A stretch of DNA of 64,000 nucleotides, from the NCBI GenBank assembly GCA_030066215.1, contig JASJCA010000005.1, positions 1 through 64,000 on the forward strand, written 5' to 3'. The stretch comes from Rhodobacter sp. (GTDB lineage: Bacteria; Pseudomonadota; Alphaproteobacteria; Rhodobacterales; Rhodobacteraceae). How positions within the stretch are numbered: the stretch's first letter is position 1; each line of letters begins with the position of its first letter. A model generated the notes under the pieces. That model made no database searches. It saw only the letters and a program-made list of their open reading frames with translations, and was not told the DNA's origin. This document shows, piece by piece, positions 1-10,489 of this stretch. The position numbers and the translations under genes are program-made.

Positions 1-462
1 AGCCAGGTCGCGCACTCGCTGGCCGACACGCTGATCACGCCCTTGAACGACAGCTTCGTCGATTTCGATCTGTTGGCCAAGACCGACGGCGAGACGCACG
101 AGATCCTCGGCCCCTCGGTCTATTCCGAGATGGTCTGGAATGCGCGTCAACTGCGCTCGCAGGCCGGGTTGTCGGCGATCGACTGGGTCGTGGTGCGCAA
201 CCGTGTCGGCGCCCAGCGCATGGTCAACAAAGAGCTGATGGCGAAGTCGCTCGCCGGGCTGGCCGAGCGCCTGGGCTTCCGAATTGCGCCGGGATTCACC
301 GAGCGGGTGACTTTCCGCGAGCTGTTCCCGCGCGGGCTGACGCTGTTGGATCTGAAGGACATCGGCGTAAAGCAGTTCAACATCTCGATGGTCGCCGCCC
401 GGCAAGAGCTGCGCGACCTGATCGCCGCGCTGGAACTGCCGGGCGTGTCGGTGAAGTTCTAG
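1..462 (+). CDS. mipZ: MipZ-like division-plane positioning ATPase, C-terminal part (5' truncated by window)
   Basis: Open frame from window start; contains SQVAHSLADTLITPLNDSFVDFDLL and WVVVRNR...FRIAPGFTERVTFRELFPRGLTLLDL, typical of alphaproteobacterial MipZ. Confidence 0.8.
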   Translation, partial: SQVAHSLADTLITPLNDSFVDFDLLAKTDGETHEILGPSVYSEMVWNARQLRSQAGLSAIDWVVVRNRVGAQRMVNKELMAKSLAGLAERLGFRIAPGFTERVTFRELFPRGLTLLDLKDIGVKQFNISMVAARQELRDLIAALELPGVSVKF

Positions 463-775
463 CGGCCGGCGTTGAGCGAGGGCTGTTTCGGGGATTTGGT
501 CCAACGCCAATGCCCGCGTGATGCCGCGGGCACGGAATCAAGGCGCGCAGCGCCGCCGTGCCCATCGCCAACCCGCACCGGAGGGGTGGCGATTGGTCGA
601 TCCTCGCGCACCGCGTGAGGCCCTACGGACACGACAGCCATAAAGTGCACCCGAACAGACGTCGGCTCGCCACCCCGCGGGTCGTCGATGGGCACGGCTT
701 CTCACTGCGTGCGCACAGTTTACTCAAGAGCACACCCGGGCGCGTTCCGATGCTCCTCACCACCTCAGCCGCCCC

Positions 776-1849
776 CTAGGCGCCCCGATACCCCGCCATC
801 ACCCGCTGCAAATGAAAGTCGGTGTCGCCAAGCTGGTGGTCGATCATCACCAGGCGTTTGGCGTAATGCGCGGCCGGATGCTCCCAGGTCATGCCGATGC
901 CGCCGTGGAGCTGGATCAGCTCTTCGGCGACCAGCTTGGCGGTGCGGCCGATATGGCTCTTGGCCATCGACACCGTGCGGGACTGCTGCTCCGCGCCCAT
1001 CCGGCTGGCGGCGAGGATGGTGATCGAGCGGGCCTGTTCGATCTCGATCGTCAGGTCCACCATCCGGTGCTGCAGCGCCTGGAAACTGCCGATGGGCTGG
1101 CCGAATTGCTGCCGGGTCCGGAGGTGGTCGAGCAGCAGCGCCTGGGCGGTATCCATCGCGCCCACGGCCTCGGCGCAAAGCGCCAACGCGCCGTGGTCGA
1201 GCGCGTCGTGCAGAGTGGCCTCGGCGTCTGGGAGCAGAAGCGCCGCGGGGGTGGCGTCGAGGAAGACCTCTGCTGCGCCGCCGCCGTCGATCATGCCGTA
1301 GGCGGTGATCTCGACCGCCTCCGAAGCGACCTCGAACAGGCCCACCGCCTCGCTCGCACGCGCCGCGACCAGCAGCCGGTCGGCGGTTCCACCGCCATAG
1401 ACGACGCTCTTGCGGCCGTGCAGGGTCCAGCCAGTGGCGCCGCCCTGGGCCGCGCAGGTGATTTCGGCGGGGTCATAAGGCGCATCGATCTCGCCGATGG
1501 CCGCGGCATAGCGGGTCCGGCCCGACAGCAGCGGGTCCAGATCGTGCCCTGCAGCAACGAGGAGGCGGGCTGACAGCAGCGCGGCAAGCACCGGCTCGGG
1601 GCAGAGCGCGGCGCCGAGCGGTTGAAAAACGGTGGCGATGTCGAAGCCGGCGCCGCCCATGCCGCCCTGGGCCTCGGGCGCAAGGGCATAGAGAAGGCCC
1701 AAGTCGCTGAGCCGCGCCCACTTATCGGGGTCGTGATACGGCGCGGCATAGGCCACGGCATTTCGGTGCGCGATCGGGTATTCGGCGGCGAGAAACCGGG
1801 TCAGCGTGTCGGCCAGCACGCGGCGGTCGTCCGAGGGCTCGAAATCCAC
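776..1849 (-). CDS. acyl-CoA dehydrogenase family protein
   Basis: C-terminal RTRQQFGQPIGSFQALQHRMVDL and QLHGGIGMTWEHPAAHYAKR motifs. Confidence 0.88.
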   Translation of the reverse strand: MDFEPSDDRRVLADTLTRFLAAEYPIAHRNAVAYAAPYHDPDKWARLSDLGLLYALAPEAQGGMGGAGFDIATVFQPLGAALCPEPVLAALLSARLLVAAGHDLDPLLSGRTRYAAAIGEIDAPYDPAEITCAAQGGATGWTLHGRKSVVYGGGTADRLLVAARASEAVGLFEVASEAVEITAYGMIDGGGAAEVFLDATPAALLLPDAEATLHDALDHGALALCAEAVGAMDTAQALLLDHLRTRQQFGQPIGSFQALQHRMVDLTIEIEQARSITILAASRMGAEQQSRTVSMAKSHIGRTAKLVAEELIQLHGGIGMTWEHPAAHYAKRLVMIDHQLGDTDFHLQRVMAGYRGA

Positions 1850-1852
1850 CGC

Positions 1853-3040
1853 TCAGAGCCCGAGCTTGGCCTTGGCGAGGATGTTGCGCTGGATCTCGTT
1901 CGAGCCGCCGAAGATCGACAGCTTCCGGCTGTTGAAATAGCGCGCCGCGTTCGCTGCCTGGTCAAGCGGAACCAGGGCGGCGTTGCCCTCCAGCGCCTCC
2001 AACGGAAACGGCGCGGCGGCGGGGCCGAGGGCGCGGCGGGCGAGATCGTTCAGGGCTTGGCGGATCTGCGTTCCCTTGATCTTGAGCATCGAGCTTTCGG
2101 GGCCGGGCGCCCCGGTCTGCTGCGCCGCGACCAGCAAACGCAGGTTTGTGATCTTCATCGCCTCAAGCTCGATTTCGATCTCCGAAAGCCGTGCGGCGAA
2201 AAGCAGGTCGTCGATCAGCCGCCGGCCGTTGCCGCGGGGCCGGCGGGCGAAGGCGCGGAGCTGTTCGAACGCCTGGACGGCAAAGCCCACCCCAGCGATG
2301 TTGGTGCGTTCGTGCCCGAGCAGGAACTTGGCGATGGTCCAGCCTTCGTTTTCGGCGCCGACCCGATTGGTAATCGGCACGCGCACGTCGGTGAAGAAGA
2401 CCTCGTTGACCTCGTGGCCGCCCTCGATCAGGCGGATCGGGCGCATCTCGATGCCCGGCGCGGCAAGGTCGATCAGCAGAAACGAGATGCCCTGTTGCGG
2501 CTTGCCCTCGGTGGAAGTGCGCACCAGGCAGAAGATGCGGTTGGCGTGCTGGCCAAGCGTGGTCCAGGTCTTCTGACCGTTCACGACATAGGTGTCGCCG
2601 TCACGGATCGCGCGGGTCCGAAGGCTGGCGAGGTCCGATCCGGCGCCGGGTTCGGAATAGCCCTGGCACCACCAGTCGGCGCCGCTGAGGATGCGCGGCA
2701 AATACGCCTGCTGCTGCGCCGGCGTGCCGAAGCGCATCAGCACCGGGCCGAGCATGTTCAGCCCGAACGGCACGACGCGCGGGGCGAAGGCGCGGCAGCA
2801 TTCCTCTTCGAAGATGTGGCGCTGGACCGGAGTCCAACCGGGCCCGCCGAATTCCTTGGGCCAGGTGGTGGCGAGCCAGCCCTTGGCATTCAGGATTGCG
2901 TGCCAAGCTTCCATGTCGGCCTTGGTCAACTCGGCGCCGGTGCGGACCTTGTCTGACAGACGCGCGGGCAGCGCCTCGGCGAGGAACGCTCGGATCTCGT
3001 CCTGAAACGCGCGGTCCTCGGGCGAATAGGACAGGTCCAT
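1853..3040 (-). CDS. acyl-CoA dehydrogenase family protein
   Basis: MDLSYSPEDRAFQDEIRAFL start; WCQGYSEPGAGSDLASLRTRA and FGGSNEIQRNILAK motifs; start trimmed from ORF 1853..3139. Confidence 0.9.
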   Translation of the reverse strand: MDLSYSPEDRAFQDEIRAFLAEALPARLSDKVRTGAELTKADMEAWHAILNAKGWLATTWPKEFGGPGWTPVQRHIFEEECCRAFAPRVVPFGLNMLGPVLMRFGTPAQQQAYLPRILSGADWWCQGYSEPGAGSDLASLRTRAIRDGDTYVVNGQKTWTTLGQHANRIFCLVRTSTEGKPQQGISFLLIDLAAPGIEMRPIRLIEGGHEVNEVFFTDVRVPITNRVGAENEGWTIAKFLLGHERTNIAGVGFAVQAFEQLRAFARRPRGNGRRLIDDLLFAARLSEIEIELEAMKITNLRLLVAAQQTGAPGPESSMLKIKGTQIRQALNDLARRALGPAAAPFPLEALEGNAALVPLDQAANAARYFNSRKLSIFGGSNEIQRNILAKAKLGL

Positions 3041-3041
3041 C

Positions 3042-5132
3042 TCAGGCCTCCCCGTTGAGGTCGGCGAAGGTTTGGCCGGTGGCGGCGAGGTGGCGCAGAA
3101 GCGGCGGTACTTGCCAGAACTGCGGGTCTTCGGCGGCATAGCCCTCGATCCGGTCGATCAGCGCGGCGGCGCCGATGCCGTCGGCAAAATGCATCGGGCC
3201 GCCGCGGAACCGGGGAAAGCCGTAGCCGAAGAGCAACACGGCATCGACGTCGATCGGCCGCAGCGCGATGCCGTCGCCCAGCACCCGGGCGGCCTCGGCG
3301 ATCATCGCGGTCAGGGTGCGGTCGGTGATGTCTGCGTCGGTGAATCTGCGGGGCGCGATGCCGGCCTTGGCGCGTTCTTCGTCGATGATCCGGGCGACAC
3401 CCGGGTTGGGCTCCGGCGCGCCGTCATAGGTGTAGTAGCCCTGACCCGTCTTGCGCCCGAACCAGCCCGCCTCGCAGATCCGGTCGGCGATGGGCGAATA
3501 GCGCGCGGCCGGATCGCGGGTCGCCGCCAGGCGCTTGCGGTTGGCCCAGCCGATGTCGAGCCCGGCCAGATCGGCCACGGCAAAGGGCCCCATCGCGAAG
3601 CCGAACGCCTCGAGCGCCCGGTCGACCTGCTGCGGGCTGGCGCCGTCGAGCACCATGTGATCGGTGGCCGTGCGATAGTGCGACAGGATGCGGTTGCCGA
3701 TGAAGCCGTCGCAAACCCCGGCGCGGACCGCGATCTTGCGAAGCCGCTTGGCCAGGGTGAAACCGGTGGCGGTGGTCTCGGGCGCGGTGTCCTTGGCGAC
3801 CACGACCTCCAACAGCCGCATGATGTGGGCGGGCGAGAAGAAATGCAGGCCCAGCACGTCCTGCGTCCGGTTGGTGACGGCTGCCAGCTTGTTGATGTCG
3901 AGATACGAGGTGTTGCTGGCCAGGATCGCGCCGGGTTTGGCGATGGCGTCGAGCCGGCGAAAGATGTCCCGCTTGACGTCGAGATCCTCGAACACGGCCT
4001 CGATCACCAGATCGGCCGCGGCGAGATCGGCCAGATCGGCGGTTAGGACCAGGTCCTCGGCCAAGAGGGTGTCGCGACCCGCCGCATTCAACTTGCCCCG
4101 CGCCACCGCGCCGTCGAGGTTCTTCGAGATCGCCGCAAAGGCGCGGTCGAGGGCGGCGTCGTTCTGCTCGGCAAGGGTCACGGGCAGGCCCGCGAGCAGG
4201 AGCGCAGTGGCGATGCCCGACCCCATCGTGCCGCCGCCGACGACGCCGACACTGGCAATCTCGCGCGGCGTGGCGTCGCGTTCGGGGATCTTGGCGACGA
4301 CGCGCTCGGCGAAGAAGGCGTGGATCAGAGCAGCGCGTTGCGGGCTTTTGAGGCAAGTGTTGAAGAGCGCGCGCTCGCGGGCGAGGCCCTTGTCCAGCGG
4401 GCCGGTGCTGGCGGCCACCGCCTCGACGGCGCGGGGCGGAGCGAAGAGCCGTGGCTGGCTCTTGGCAAGGCGGTCGGCGGCCGCGGTCAGCGCCTCCGGA
4501 TCGGGCGGCACCGTCAGGTCGCCGGTGCGGCGGGTGGCCAGCGTTCCGGCCAGCACCTCGGCCGCCGCGGCCAGCGCGGCGTCGCGGGGCGGGCCGTCCA
4601 TCACGCGGTCGATCAGGCCCAGCGACACCGCCTCGCAGGCCTCGATCCGGCGACCGGTGGTGGCCAGCTCCAGCGTGGCGGCGAGGCCGATCAGCCGCGG
4701 CGCACGCTGGGTGCCGCCGGCGCCGGGAATGATGCCCAGCGTGACCTCGGGGAAGCCAGTGACCAGATCGGGCAGCGCGACCCGGGCCTGGGCCGACAAC
4801 GCGACCTCGAGCCCGCCGCCCAGGGTCGGCCCGTGCATTACGGCAACAACCGGCACCCGGCTGCCCTCGATCGCCAGGCAAACCGCCGGCAGGGTCGGAT
4901 CGATTGGGGTCTGGCCAAATTCGCGGATATCGGCGCCGGCGATGAAGGCGCGGGTGGCGCCGTAGACGGCGATGACCGCGACGCCCTCGGCCACGCTCAG
5001 CGCCTGGGCGGCCTGCATCAGCCCGTGGCGCAGGTGGTGCGAGGCGGCATTGACCGGCGGGTTGTCGAGCACGATCAGGCCAGTCTGATCGACGATCTCG
5101 TAGCCTACGCTGTCGGAGGTCGCGGTGATCAT
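3042..5132 (-). CDS. bifunctional enoyl-CoA hydratase / 3-hydroxyacyl-CoA dehydrogenase
   Basis: N-terminal crotonase fold (FIAGADIREFG, GGGLEVAL) plus VGVVGGGTMGSGIATALLLAG and HFFSPAHIMRLLEVV; start MITATSDSVGYEIV. Confidence 0.9.
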   Translation of the reverse strand: MITATSDSVGYEIVDQTGLIVLDNPPVNAASHHLRHGLMQAAQALSVAEGVAVIAVYGATRAFIAGADIREFGQTPIDPTLPAVCLAIEGSRVPVVAVMHGPTLGGGLEVALSAQARVALPDLVTGFPEVTLGIIPGAGGTQRAPRLIGLAATLELATTGRRIEACEAVSLGLIDRVMDGPPRDAALAAAAEVLAGTLATRRTGDLTVPPDPEALTAAADRLAKSQPRLFAPPRAVEAVAASTGPLDKGLARERALFNTCLKSPQRAALIHAFFAERVVAKIPERDATPREIASVGVVGGGTMGSGIATALLLAGLPVTLAEQNDAALDRAFAAISKNLDGAVARGKLNAAGRDTLLAEDLVLTADLADLAAADLVIEAVFEDLDVKRDIFRRLDAIAKPGAILASNTSYLDINKLAAVTNRTQDVLGLHFFSPAHIMRLLEVVVAKDTAPETTATGFTLAKRLRKIAVRAGVCDGFIGNRILSHYRTATDHMVLDGASPQQVDRALEAFGFAMGPFAVADLAGLDIGWANRKRLAATRDPAARYSPIADRICEAGWFGRKTGQGYYTYDGAPEPNPGVARIIDEERAKAGIAPRRFTDADITDRTLTAMIAEAARVLGDGIALRPIDVDAVLLFGYGFPRFRGGPMHFADGIGAAALIDRIEGYAAEDPQFWQVPPLLRHLAATGQTFADLNGEA

Positions 5133-6643
5133 ACGGCAGGGCTTCCTTCGGCCGCTGTGTGGGAACCGAGCGCGTCGGCGAACTGCCGGGTCAGCTTGTG
5201 CTTCAGGATCTTGCCTGTGGGCGCGGTGGGGAAGGCGTCGACCACGACGATCCGCTGCGGGCGCTTGTAGCCGACGAGCCGCGGCGCCAGCCAGTCCGAC
5301 AGCGCGGCCTCGGTCAGCCCGCCGCGGACCATCACAAAGGCCAGGATGTCCTCGTTTCCGTCCCGGTGCCGGCCCACCACCGCAGCCTGCAACACGTCGG
5401 GATGGCGGGTCAGCATGGCCTCGATCTCGGGCGGGTGAACGTTGAAGCCCGAGCGGATGATCAGCTCTTTTTTGCGGCCCAGCAAATGCACGGTGCCGTC
5501 GGGGTCGATCCGGCCCAGATCGCCGCTGCGGAAGAGCCCCGACTCGGGCAGCGCCGCGGCGGTGGCCTGCGGATCGCGGTAATAGCCGGCCATCACGCCG
5601 GGGCTTCGGATCAGGATTTCGCCGACGCCCTCGGCATCGGGGGCGTCGACGGTCAGCGTCACATCCTCCATCGCCGTCCCCACCGAGACATCGCCGCGCG
5701 GCTCTGCCGGCCGGGTCGCAGCGACGCCGGGCGCGCATTCGGTGATGCCGTAGCCGTTGTTCAGCGTCAGCCCGAAGACCGCCTCGGTCCGCGCCTTGAG
5801 GTCAGGGTCGAGCGGCGCGCCGCCCGCCGAGATATAGCGCAAGCGGGGCGCCTGCAGCGCCGCGCCGGTGCGGTCGAGATGGCTCAGAATGCGCGCGTAC
5901 ATCTGCGGCACCGCGGGCAACACGCTGGCGCCCTCGGCGAGCGCCCGGACCACCGTTTCGGGGGCGAAGCGCGGCAGGAACCGCAGGGTCGACCCGGCGC
6001 AAAGCGCCGCCAGCATGGTCGAGGAGAAGCCGAAGATGTGGCTACCGGGCAGCACGCCCAGCACGGTGTCGTCAGGCGCCATGCCGCGCAGCCGGGCCGA
6101 GGTTTCGGCGTTCCAGATCAGATTGGCGTGGGTCAGCATCACGCCCTTCGGGGCGCTGGTGGTGCCGGTGGTGTAAAGCACTGCGGCGATGCGGTTTTGC
6201 GGTGTGTCCGCCACCGGCTCCGGCGCGGTGTCGGCGCAGGCGGTCGCAACCAGAGGTCCGAGGTCGTCGGCCAACTGCGCGGCGTCCAGCCTCGCGGCAT
6301 GGGCTGCGGCCTCCGGCGAAGCGCCGGGCGTGAAGAGCGTCAGCCGCGCGCCGGAATGGGCGGCCAGCGCCGCGATCTTGCCCGCCGAGTGGCGCGCATT
6401 GACCGGCAGCACCCAGGCGCCGAGACGCACCACCGCCAGCACCGCGGCGGCAAAGGCGGCGCAGTTCTCGCAGACCAGCATCACCCGGTCGCCCGGGCGG
6501 ACGCCGCGGTCCTGCAGCCGCTCGGCAAGTGCGGCGGCACCGCCGCGCAGATCGTCGTAGCTGTAGATCGCCCCGTCATGGTCGACGACCGCGGGATGGC
6601 CGGCGGGGGCGGCGTCGGCGATGGTGTGGAGCCAAGCGCTCAT
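5129..6643 (-). CDS. AMP-dependent acyl-CoA synthetase/ligase
   Basis: AAVLYTTGTTSAPKGVMLTHANL, NNGYGITECAP, GKILKHKL motifs; overlaps the downstream gene by 4 nt. Confidence 0.9.
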   Translation of the reverse strand: MSAWLHTIADAAPAGHPAVVDHDGAIYSYDDLRGGAAALAERLQDRGVRPGDRVMLVCENCAAFAAAVLAVVRLGAWVLPVNARHSAGKIAALAAHSGARLTLFTPGASPEAAAHAARLDAAQLADDLGPLVATACADTAPEPVADTPQNRIAAVLYTTGTTSAPKGVMLTHANLIWNAETSARLRGMAPDDTVLGVLPGSHIFGFSSTMLAALCAGSTLRFLPRFAPETVVRALAEGASVLPAVPQMYARILSHLDRTGAALQAPRLRYISAGGAPLDPDLKARTEAVFGLTLNNGYGITECAPGVAATRPAEPRGDVSVGTAMEDVTLTVDAPDAEGVGEILIRSPGVMAGYYRDPQATAAALPESGLFRSGDLGRIDPDGTVHLLGRKKELIIRSGFNVHPPEIEAMLTRHPDVLQAAVVGRHRDGNEDILAFVMVRGGLTEAALSDWLAPRLVGYKRPQRIVVVDAFPTAPTGKILKHKLTRQFADALGSHTAAEGSPAV

Positions 6644-6763
6644 GGCCCCACTCGGCCCCGGAATTGCGAGCGATGCAAGGGGCATTGCGCCTTCGGGCTT
6701 TCTGAGCTGGCACGAGTCCTGCTATGCGCGAGCCGAACGCTCTGCCCGCAAGGAGGATCCGAC

Positions 6764-8425
6764 ATGCCCCAACGCGCCGCCGATCTGCTTGCCGCTTGCC
6801 TGGTGGCACAAGGCGCCGACCGGTTGTTCTGCGTGCCGGGCGAAAGCTATTTGGCTCTACTCGATGCACTCTACGACCTGCCGCAGGTTGATGTGGTGGT
6901 CTGCCGGCACGAGGGTGGTGCCGGCATGATGGCGGTGGCGGATGCCAAGCTGACCGGGCGCCCGGGTCTGGCTGCAGTTAGCCGAGGACCAGGCGCGACC
7001 AACGCCGCGATTGCGGTGCACCTGGCCGAACAGGATGCGGTGCCGCTGGTGCTGCTGGTGGGTCAAGTGGCCCGCCATGAGCGCGGGCGCGGTGCGTTTC
7101 AAGAGATGGACTACGGCGCAGTCTTTGGAACGGTCGCGAAGGCCGTTTGGGAGGTCTGGGACGCGGCGCACCTGCCCGAGATCGTGGCGCGGGCGTTCCA
7201 CACCGCCGCCGCGGGCACACCGGGGCCGGTGGTGATTTCTTTGCCCGAGGACATGCTGGGCGACGTCGTCGATGCCGAGCCGGTGCCGCCGCAGCCCCTG
7301 CCCCGCACCGGGCCTGGTCCTGGCGAAATCGTGGCGGTGGTCGAGAGGTTATCGGCGGCGGAACGCCCGCTGGTGATCGCCGGTGGCGGGCTCGCTGCAA
7401 CTGAGGGTCGCTCGGCGCTTGCCAACCTGGCTCGGCGCTGCGGGCTGCCGGTGGCGACGACCTTCAAGCACCAAGAGATATTCGACAATGCAGCGCCCTA
7501 TTTCGCAGGCAATCTAGGCTTCAAAATCCCCCAGCGTCATGTCGACACGCTGGCCGAGGCCGATCTGATCCTCGCCATCGGCACCCGGCTGGGCGACGTA
7601 CCAACCCAAGGTTTCACCTTTCCGGTGGCGCCCCGGCCGGCCCAGACCCTGGTGCATGTCTGGCCCGACCCGGCAGTGTTGGGACGGGTCTACCGCACCG
7701 ATCTGGCGGTGCCGTGCGACCCGGTGCTGTTCTGCGCTGCCCTGGCCGATGCGGCGCCAGAGGCCGATCGGGGCGATTGGCGGCAACGGGTGCGCCGCTC
7801 TGCGATGACCCTGCGCGCGCCACCGCTGCGTCCCGTGACGGGCGGGGTCGATTTCGGAGCTGTGGTCTCGGCACTGGCGCGACAAGCACCGCGGGACAGC
7901 ATAGTGGCAACGGATTCGGGCAATTTCTCCAGCTGGGTGCACGCCTTCTGGCCCTGGGACGGCAGCCAGACCGCAATTGGTGCTGTCGGCGGCGCCATGG
8001 GGCTCGGCGTGCCCGGCGCGGTGGCGGCGGCGATGCGACATCCCGACAGGACCGTACTGGGATTCGTCGGCGACGGCGGCGCTCTGATGACCGGGCAGGA
8101 GCTGGCGACAGGCATCGCCCACGGGGCGAAACCGAAGATTGTGATCTCTGACAATAGCACCTATGGCACCATCCGGCTGCACCAGGAACGCGCATATCCA
8201 GAACGTGTGGTCGGCACCGATCTGGCCAATCCCGATTTTGCTGCCTGGGCACGGGCATTCGGCGCGTTTGGCCGAACCGTCAGCGATGTCGACGGCATGG
8301 ACGACGCGGTCGCCGAACTGCTGGCACATGACGGCGCGGCGGTGCTGCATGTGAAATCAAGCGCCGAGGCAATTTCCGCCTTCACCACCATTACCGCCCT
8401 GCGCGGCGCGCCAACGAGTGACTAG
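6764..8425 (+). CDS. thiamine-pyrophosphate-dependent enzyme, acetolactate synthase/benzoylformate decarboxylase type
   Basis: [35 protein letters not shown]...[12 protein letters not shown] ThDP-binding region; AGGAGG about 8 nt upstream of ATG. Confidence 0.88.
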   Translation: MPQRAADLLAACLVAQGADRLFCVPGESYLALLDALYDLPQVDVVVCRHEGGAGMMAVADAKLTGRPGLAAVSRGPGATNAAIAVHLAEQDAVPLVLLVGQVARHERGRGAFQEMDYGAVFGTVAKAVWEVWDAAHLPEIVARAFHTAAAGTPGPVVISLPEDMLGDVVDAEPVPPQPLPRTGPGPGEIVAVVERLSAAERPLVIAGGGLAATEGRSALANLARRCGLPVATTFKHQEIFDNAAPYFAGNLGFKIPQRHVDTLAEADLILAIGTRLGDVPTQGFTFPVAPRPAQTLVHVWPDPAVLGRVYRTDLAVPCDPVLFCAALADAAPEADRGDWRQRVRRSAMTLRAPPLRPVTGGVDFGAVVSALARQAPRDSIVATDSGNFSSWVHAFWPWDGSQTAIGAVGGAMGLGVPGAVAAAMRHPDRTVLGFVGDGGALMTGQELATGIAHGAKPKIVISDNSTYGTIRLHQERAYPERVVGTDLANPDFAAWARAFGAFGRTVSDVDGMDDAVAELLAHDGAAVLHVKSSAEAISAFTTITALRGAPTSD

Positions 8426-8427
8426 CA

Positions 8428-9630
8428 ATGACCCAAGCCTTCATCTGCGATTACATCCGCACGCCCATTGGCCGTTTCGGCGGGGCGCTTTCTTCGGTTC
8501 GGACCGACGACTTGGCAGCGATCCCGATCAGGGCGTTGATCGACAGAAACCCAAGCGTCGACTGGGGCGCCGTAGACGACGTGCTGCTCGGCTGCGCCAA
8601 CCAGGCAGGCGAGGACAACCGCAACGTCGCCCGCATGGCCGCTCTTTTGGCAGGGCTACCCGACACGGTTCCGGGCGCGACGATCAACCGACTATGCGGT
8701 TCGGGCATGAATGCGGTGCTGGATGCCGCGCGCGCGATCATCGCCGACGATGCCGAATTGGTCATTGCCGGCGGGGTCGAGTCCATGTCGCGCGCGCCGT
8801 TCGTCATGCCCAAGGCCGAGACAGCGTTTTCGCGCACTGCCGAGGTCTACGACACCACCATTGGCTGGCGCTTCGTCAATCCAGCGATGCAGGCGCAGTT
8901 CGGCACCGAGTCGATGCCCGAGACGGCCGAGAACGTGGCCGAGGATTTCGCGGTATCGCGCACCGATCAGGACGCCTTTGCCCTGCGTTCGCAGCAACGC
9001 GCAGCCGCGGCTCTGGACGCGGGGCGGTTGGCGAAAGAAATCACGCCGGTGACGATTTCCCAACGGCGCGGCGACCTGGTGGTGGTGACGCAGGACGAAC
9101 ATCCCCGGACCACGACACCGGAAAAGCTCGCCGCCTTGAAGGCGCCATTTCGTGCCGGTGGCACGGTAACGGCGGGCAATGCGTCTGGCGTCAATGACGG
9201 CGCAGCGGCGCTGATCGTAGCCTCCGAGGCGGCAGCCACACGGCACGGACTGACGCCCATAGTACGGGTGACGGGCGGCGCGGCGGCGGGCGTTGCGCCA
9301 CGGGTGATGGGGGTCGGGCCGGTGCCGGCGATCAAGGCACTCTGCGCGCGGCTTGGCCTGTCCCCGGACGATTTCGATGTCATCGAACTGAACGAAGCCT
9401 TCGCCGCCCAAGCGCTCGCCGTACTGCGCAGCCTCGGGCTCGACGACGACGCAAGCCACGTCAATCCCAACGGCGGCGCCATCGCGCTTGGCCACCCGCT
9501 CGGTATGTCAGGGGCACGGATCACCGGGTCATCGGCTCTGGAACTGGCCCTAGGGGACGGCCGGCTTGCTCTTGCCGCCATGTGTGTCGGCGTCGGCCAG
9601 GGCATTGCAATCGCGATGGCGCGGGCGTGA
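8428..9630 (+). CDS. acetyl-CoA acetyltransferase (thiolase)
   Basis: [19 protein letters not shown] (active Cys), [32 protein letters not shown]. Confidence 0.92.
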   Translation: MTQAFICDYIRTPIGRFGGALSSVRTDDLAAIPIRALIDRNPSVDWGAVDDVLLGCANQAGEDNRNVARMAALLAGLPDTVPGATINRLCGSGMNAVLDAARAIIADDAELVIAGGVESMSRAPFVMPKAETAFSRTAEVYDTTIGWRFVNPAMQAQFGTESMPETAENVAEDFAVSRTDQDAFALRSQQRAAAALDAGRLAKEITPVTISQRRGDLVVVTQDEHPRTTTPEKLAALKAPFRAGGTVTAGNASGVNDGAAALIVASEAAATRHGLTPIVRVTGGAAAGVAPRVMGVGPVPAIKALCARLGLSPDDFDVIELNEAFAAQALAVLRSLGLDDDASHVNPNGGAIALGHPLGMSGARITGSSALELALGDGRLALAAMCVGVGQGIAIAMARA

Positions 9631-10049
9631 TCCGAAAAACAGCGGGCGATCACATGTTCGTGAAAACCCGCAAAACGTGCACATGTTCTCGTCGCCCGCT
9701 TCGTTGCCGACACGCATTCACTGGCCGCGCAGATTGCCGCCTGTCGCGACCCTACCGCCCCGACAAAGGCGACACACCGTAAGGCCTTCGACCGGAGGTT
9801 GCGCGACGCCAGCCACCGCATCGGCAATACTCTGATCTCCACATAACTCACTATAAGATAATAGAAATCCCATACTCGAGGCCCTTAGGCAAAGCAGATC
9901 GAGTCGTAATTTCGCGACGACAACTAACCTAAGTCTATCCTGCGTATTGGATGAGCAACGGCGATTCAGAGCCGCAAATATGGTGATATATGCATGTATA
10001 AAAGCGGTAATCAGAATCCTTAAATTGAGCTTCGAAAATAAAAGTTAGT

Positions 10050-10078
10050 GCGTTGATTTCCCTTCTCGAAATCAACGC
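10050..10078. promoter_or_regulatory. perfect 10-bp inverted repeat (9-nt loop) upstream of the small GG-leader ORF
   Basis: GCGTTGATTT-CCCTTCTCG-AAATCAACGC read directly. Confidence 0.7.
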
Positions 10079-10104
10079 CGAAACAAATATTCATCCCGCG
10101 AAAG

Positions 10105-10119
10105 TTGACCCTGGGTCAA
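10105..10119. promoter_or_regulatory. operator-like palindrome overlapping a TTGACC -35-like box
   Basis: TTGACCC-T-GGGTCAA, about 47 nt before the small ORF start. Confidence 0.5.
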
Positions 10120-10165
10120 ACAGCGCTACCTGAGGGCATCACTGCCAACACAGGAGACTAGATCC

Positions 10166-10285
10166 ATGACTGAGAAGATGACCCAAAATGAACTGGAAAC
10201 CGTGGAAGAAGTCCAAGCCCCGACCGTCGAAGTTGAGGAGCTGTCCTTCGACGAATTGCGGCTCGTGTCCGGCGGGTGCGAATAA
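10166..10285 (+). CDS. small double-glycine leader peptide (39 aa), candidate precursor or scaffold peptide
   Basis: Hand translation MTEKMTQNELETVEEVQAPTVEVEELSFDELRLVSGGCE*; LSFDELRLVSGG matches the bacteriocin/microcin GG-leader pattern (compare microcin V leader LTLNELDSVSGG); CAGGAGAC just upstream of ATG; below the ORF track length cutoff. Confidence 0.8.
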   Translation: MTEKMTQNELETVEEVQAPTVEVEELSFDELRLVSGGCE

Positions 10286-10459
10286 AACCATCGCCGAGAC
10301 CGGCTGAAGCAAGGGACCTGGTTCTTGGTGGGTCTCTCTCAGGAACCGCCCTTCCTCCGTTGGCGCCGGCGCTAGCTTGACGACCCTGGCGGTTGCGGGC
10401 CGCCCCCGGCCCGGAACCCTCGGATGTTCAGCCCGGTGCGGCGGGGAGGCCAAATCAAG

Positions 10460-10489
10460 ACGTGCGCCCATCGCGGTTTGGGCGCACGT
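10460..10489. repeat. perfect 10-bp stem hairpin in intergenic DNA
   Basis: ACGTGCGCCC-ATCGCGGTTT-GGGCGCACGT; no U-tract follows. Confidence 0.6.

Noticed and set aside
812-1573. Long plus-strand ORFs opposite the acyl-CoA dehydrogenase and other metabolic genes (for example 812-1573, 1622-2956, 5159-6763 part)
   Set aside because: Antisense frames of high-GC genes with no recognisable motifs; the opposite strand encodes clear enzymes.
3424-4881. 485-aa Arg/Gly-rich ORF overlapping the enoyl-CoA hydratase/HAD gene
   Set aside because: Shadow frame caused by GC bias; composition is typical of spurious ORFs.
9640-9700. CACATGTTC direct repeats inside GCGGGCGA...TCGCCCGC inverted arms after the thiolase gene
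   Set aside because: Could be a terminator or small-element remnant, but arms are only 8 bp and flanking frames give no recognisable protein; insufficient support.
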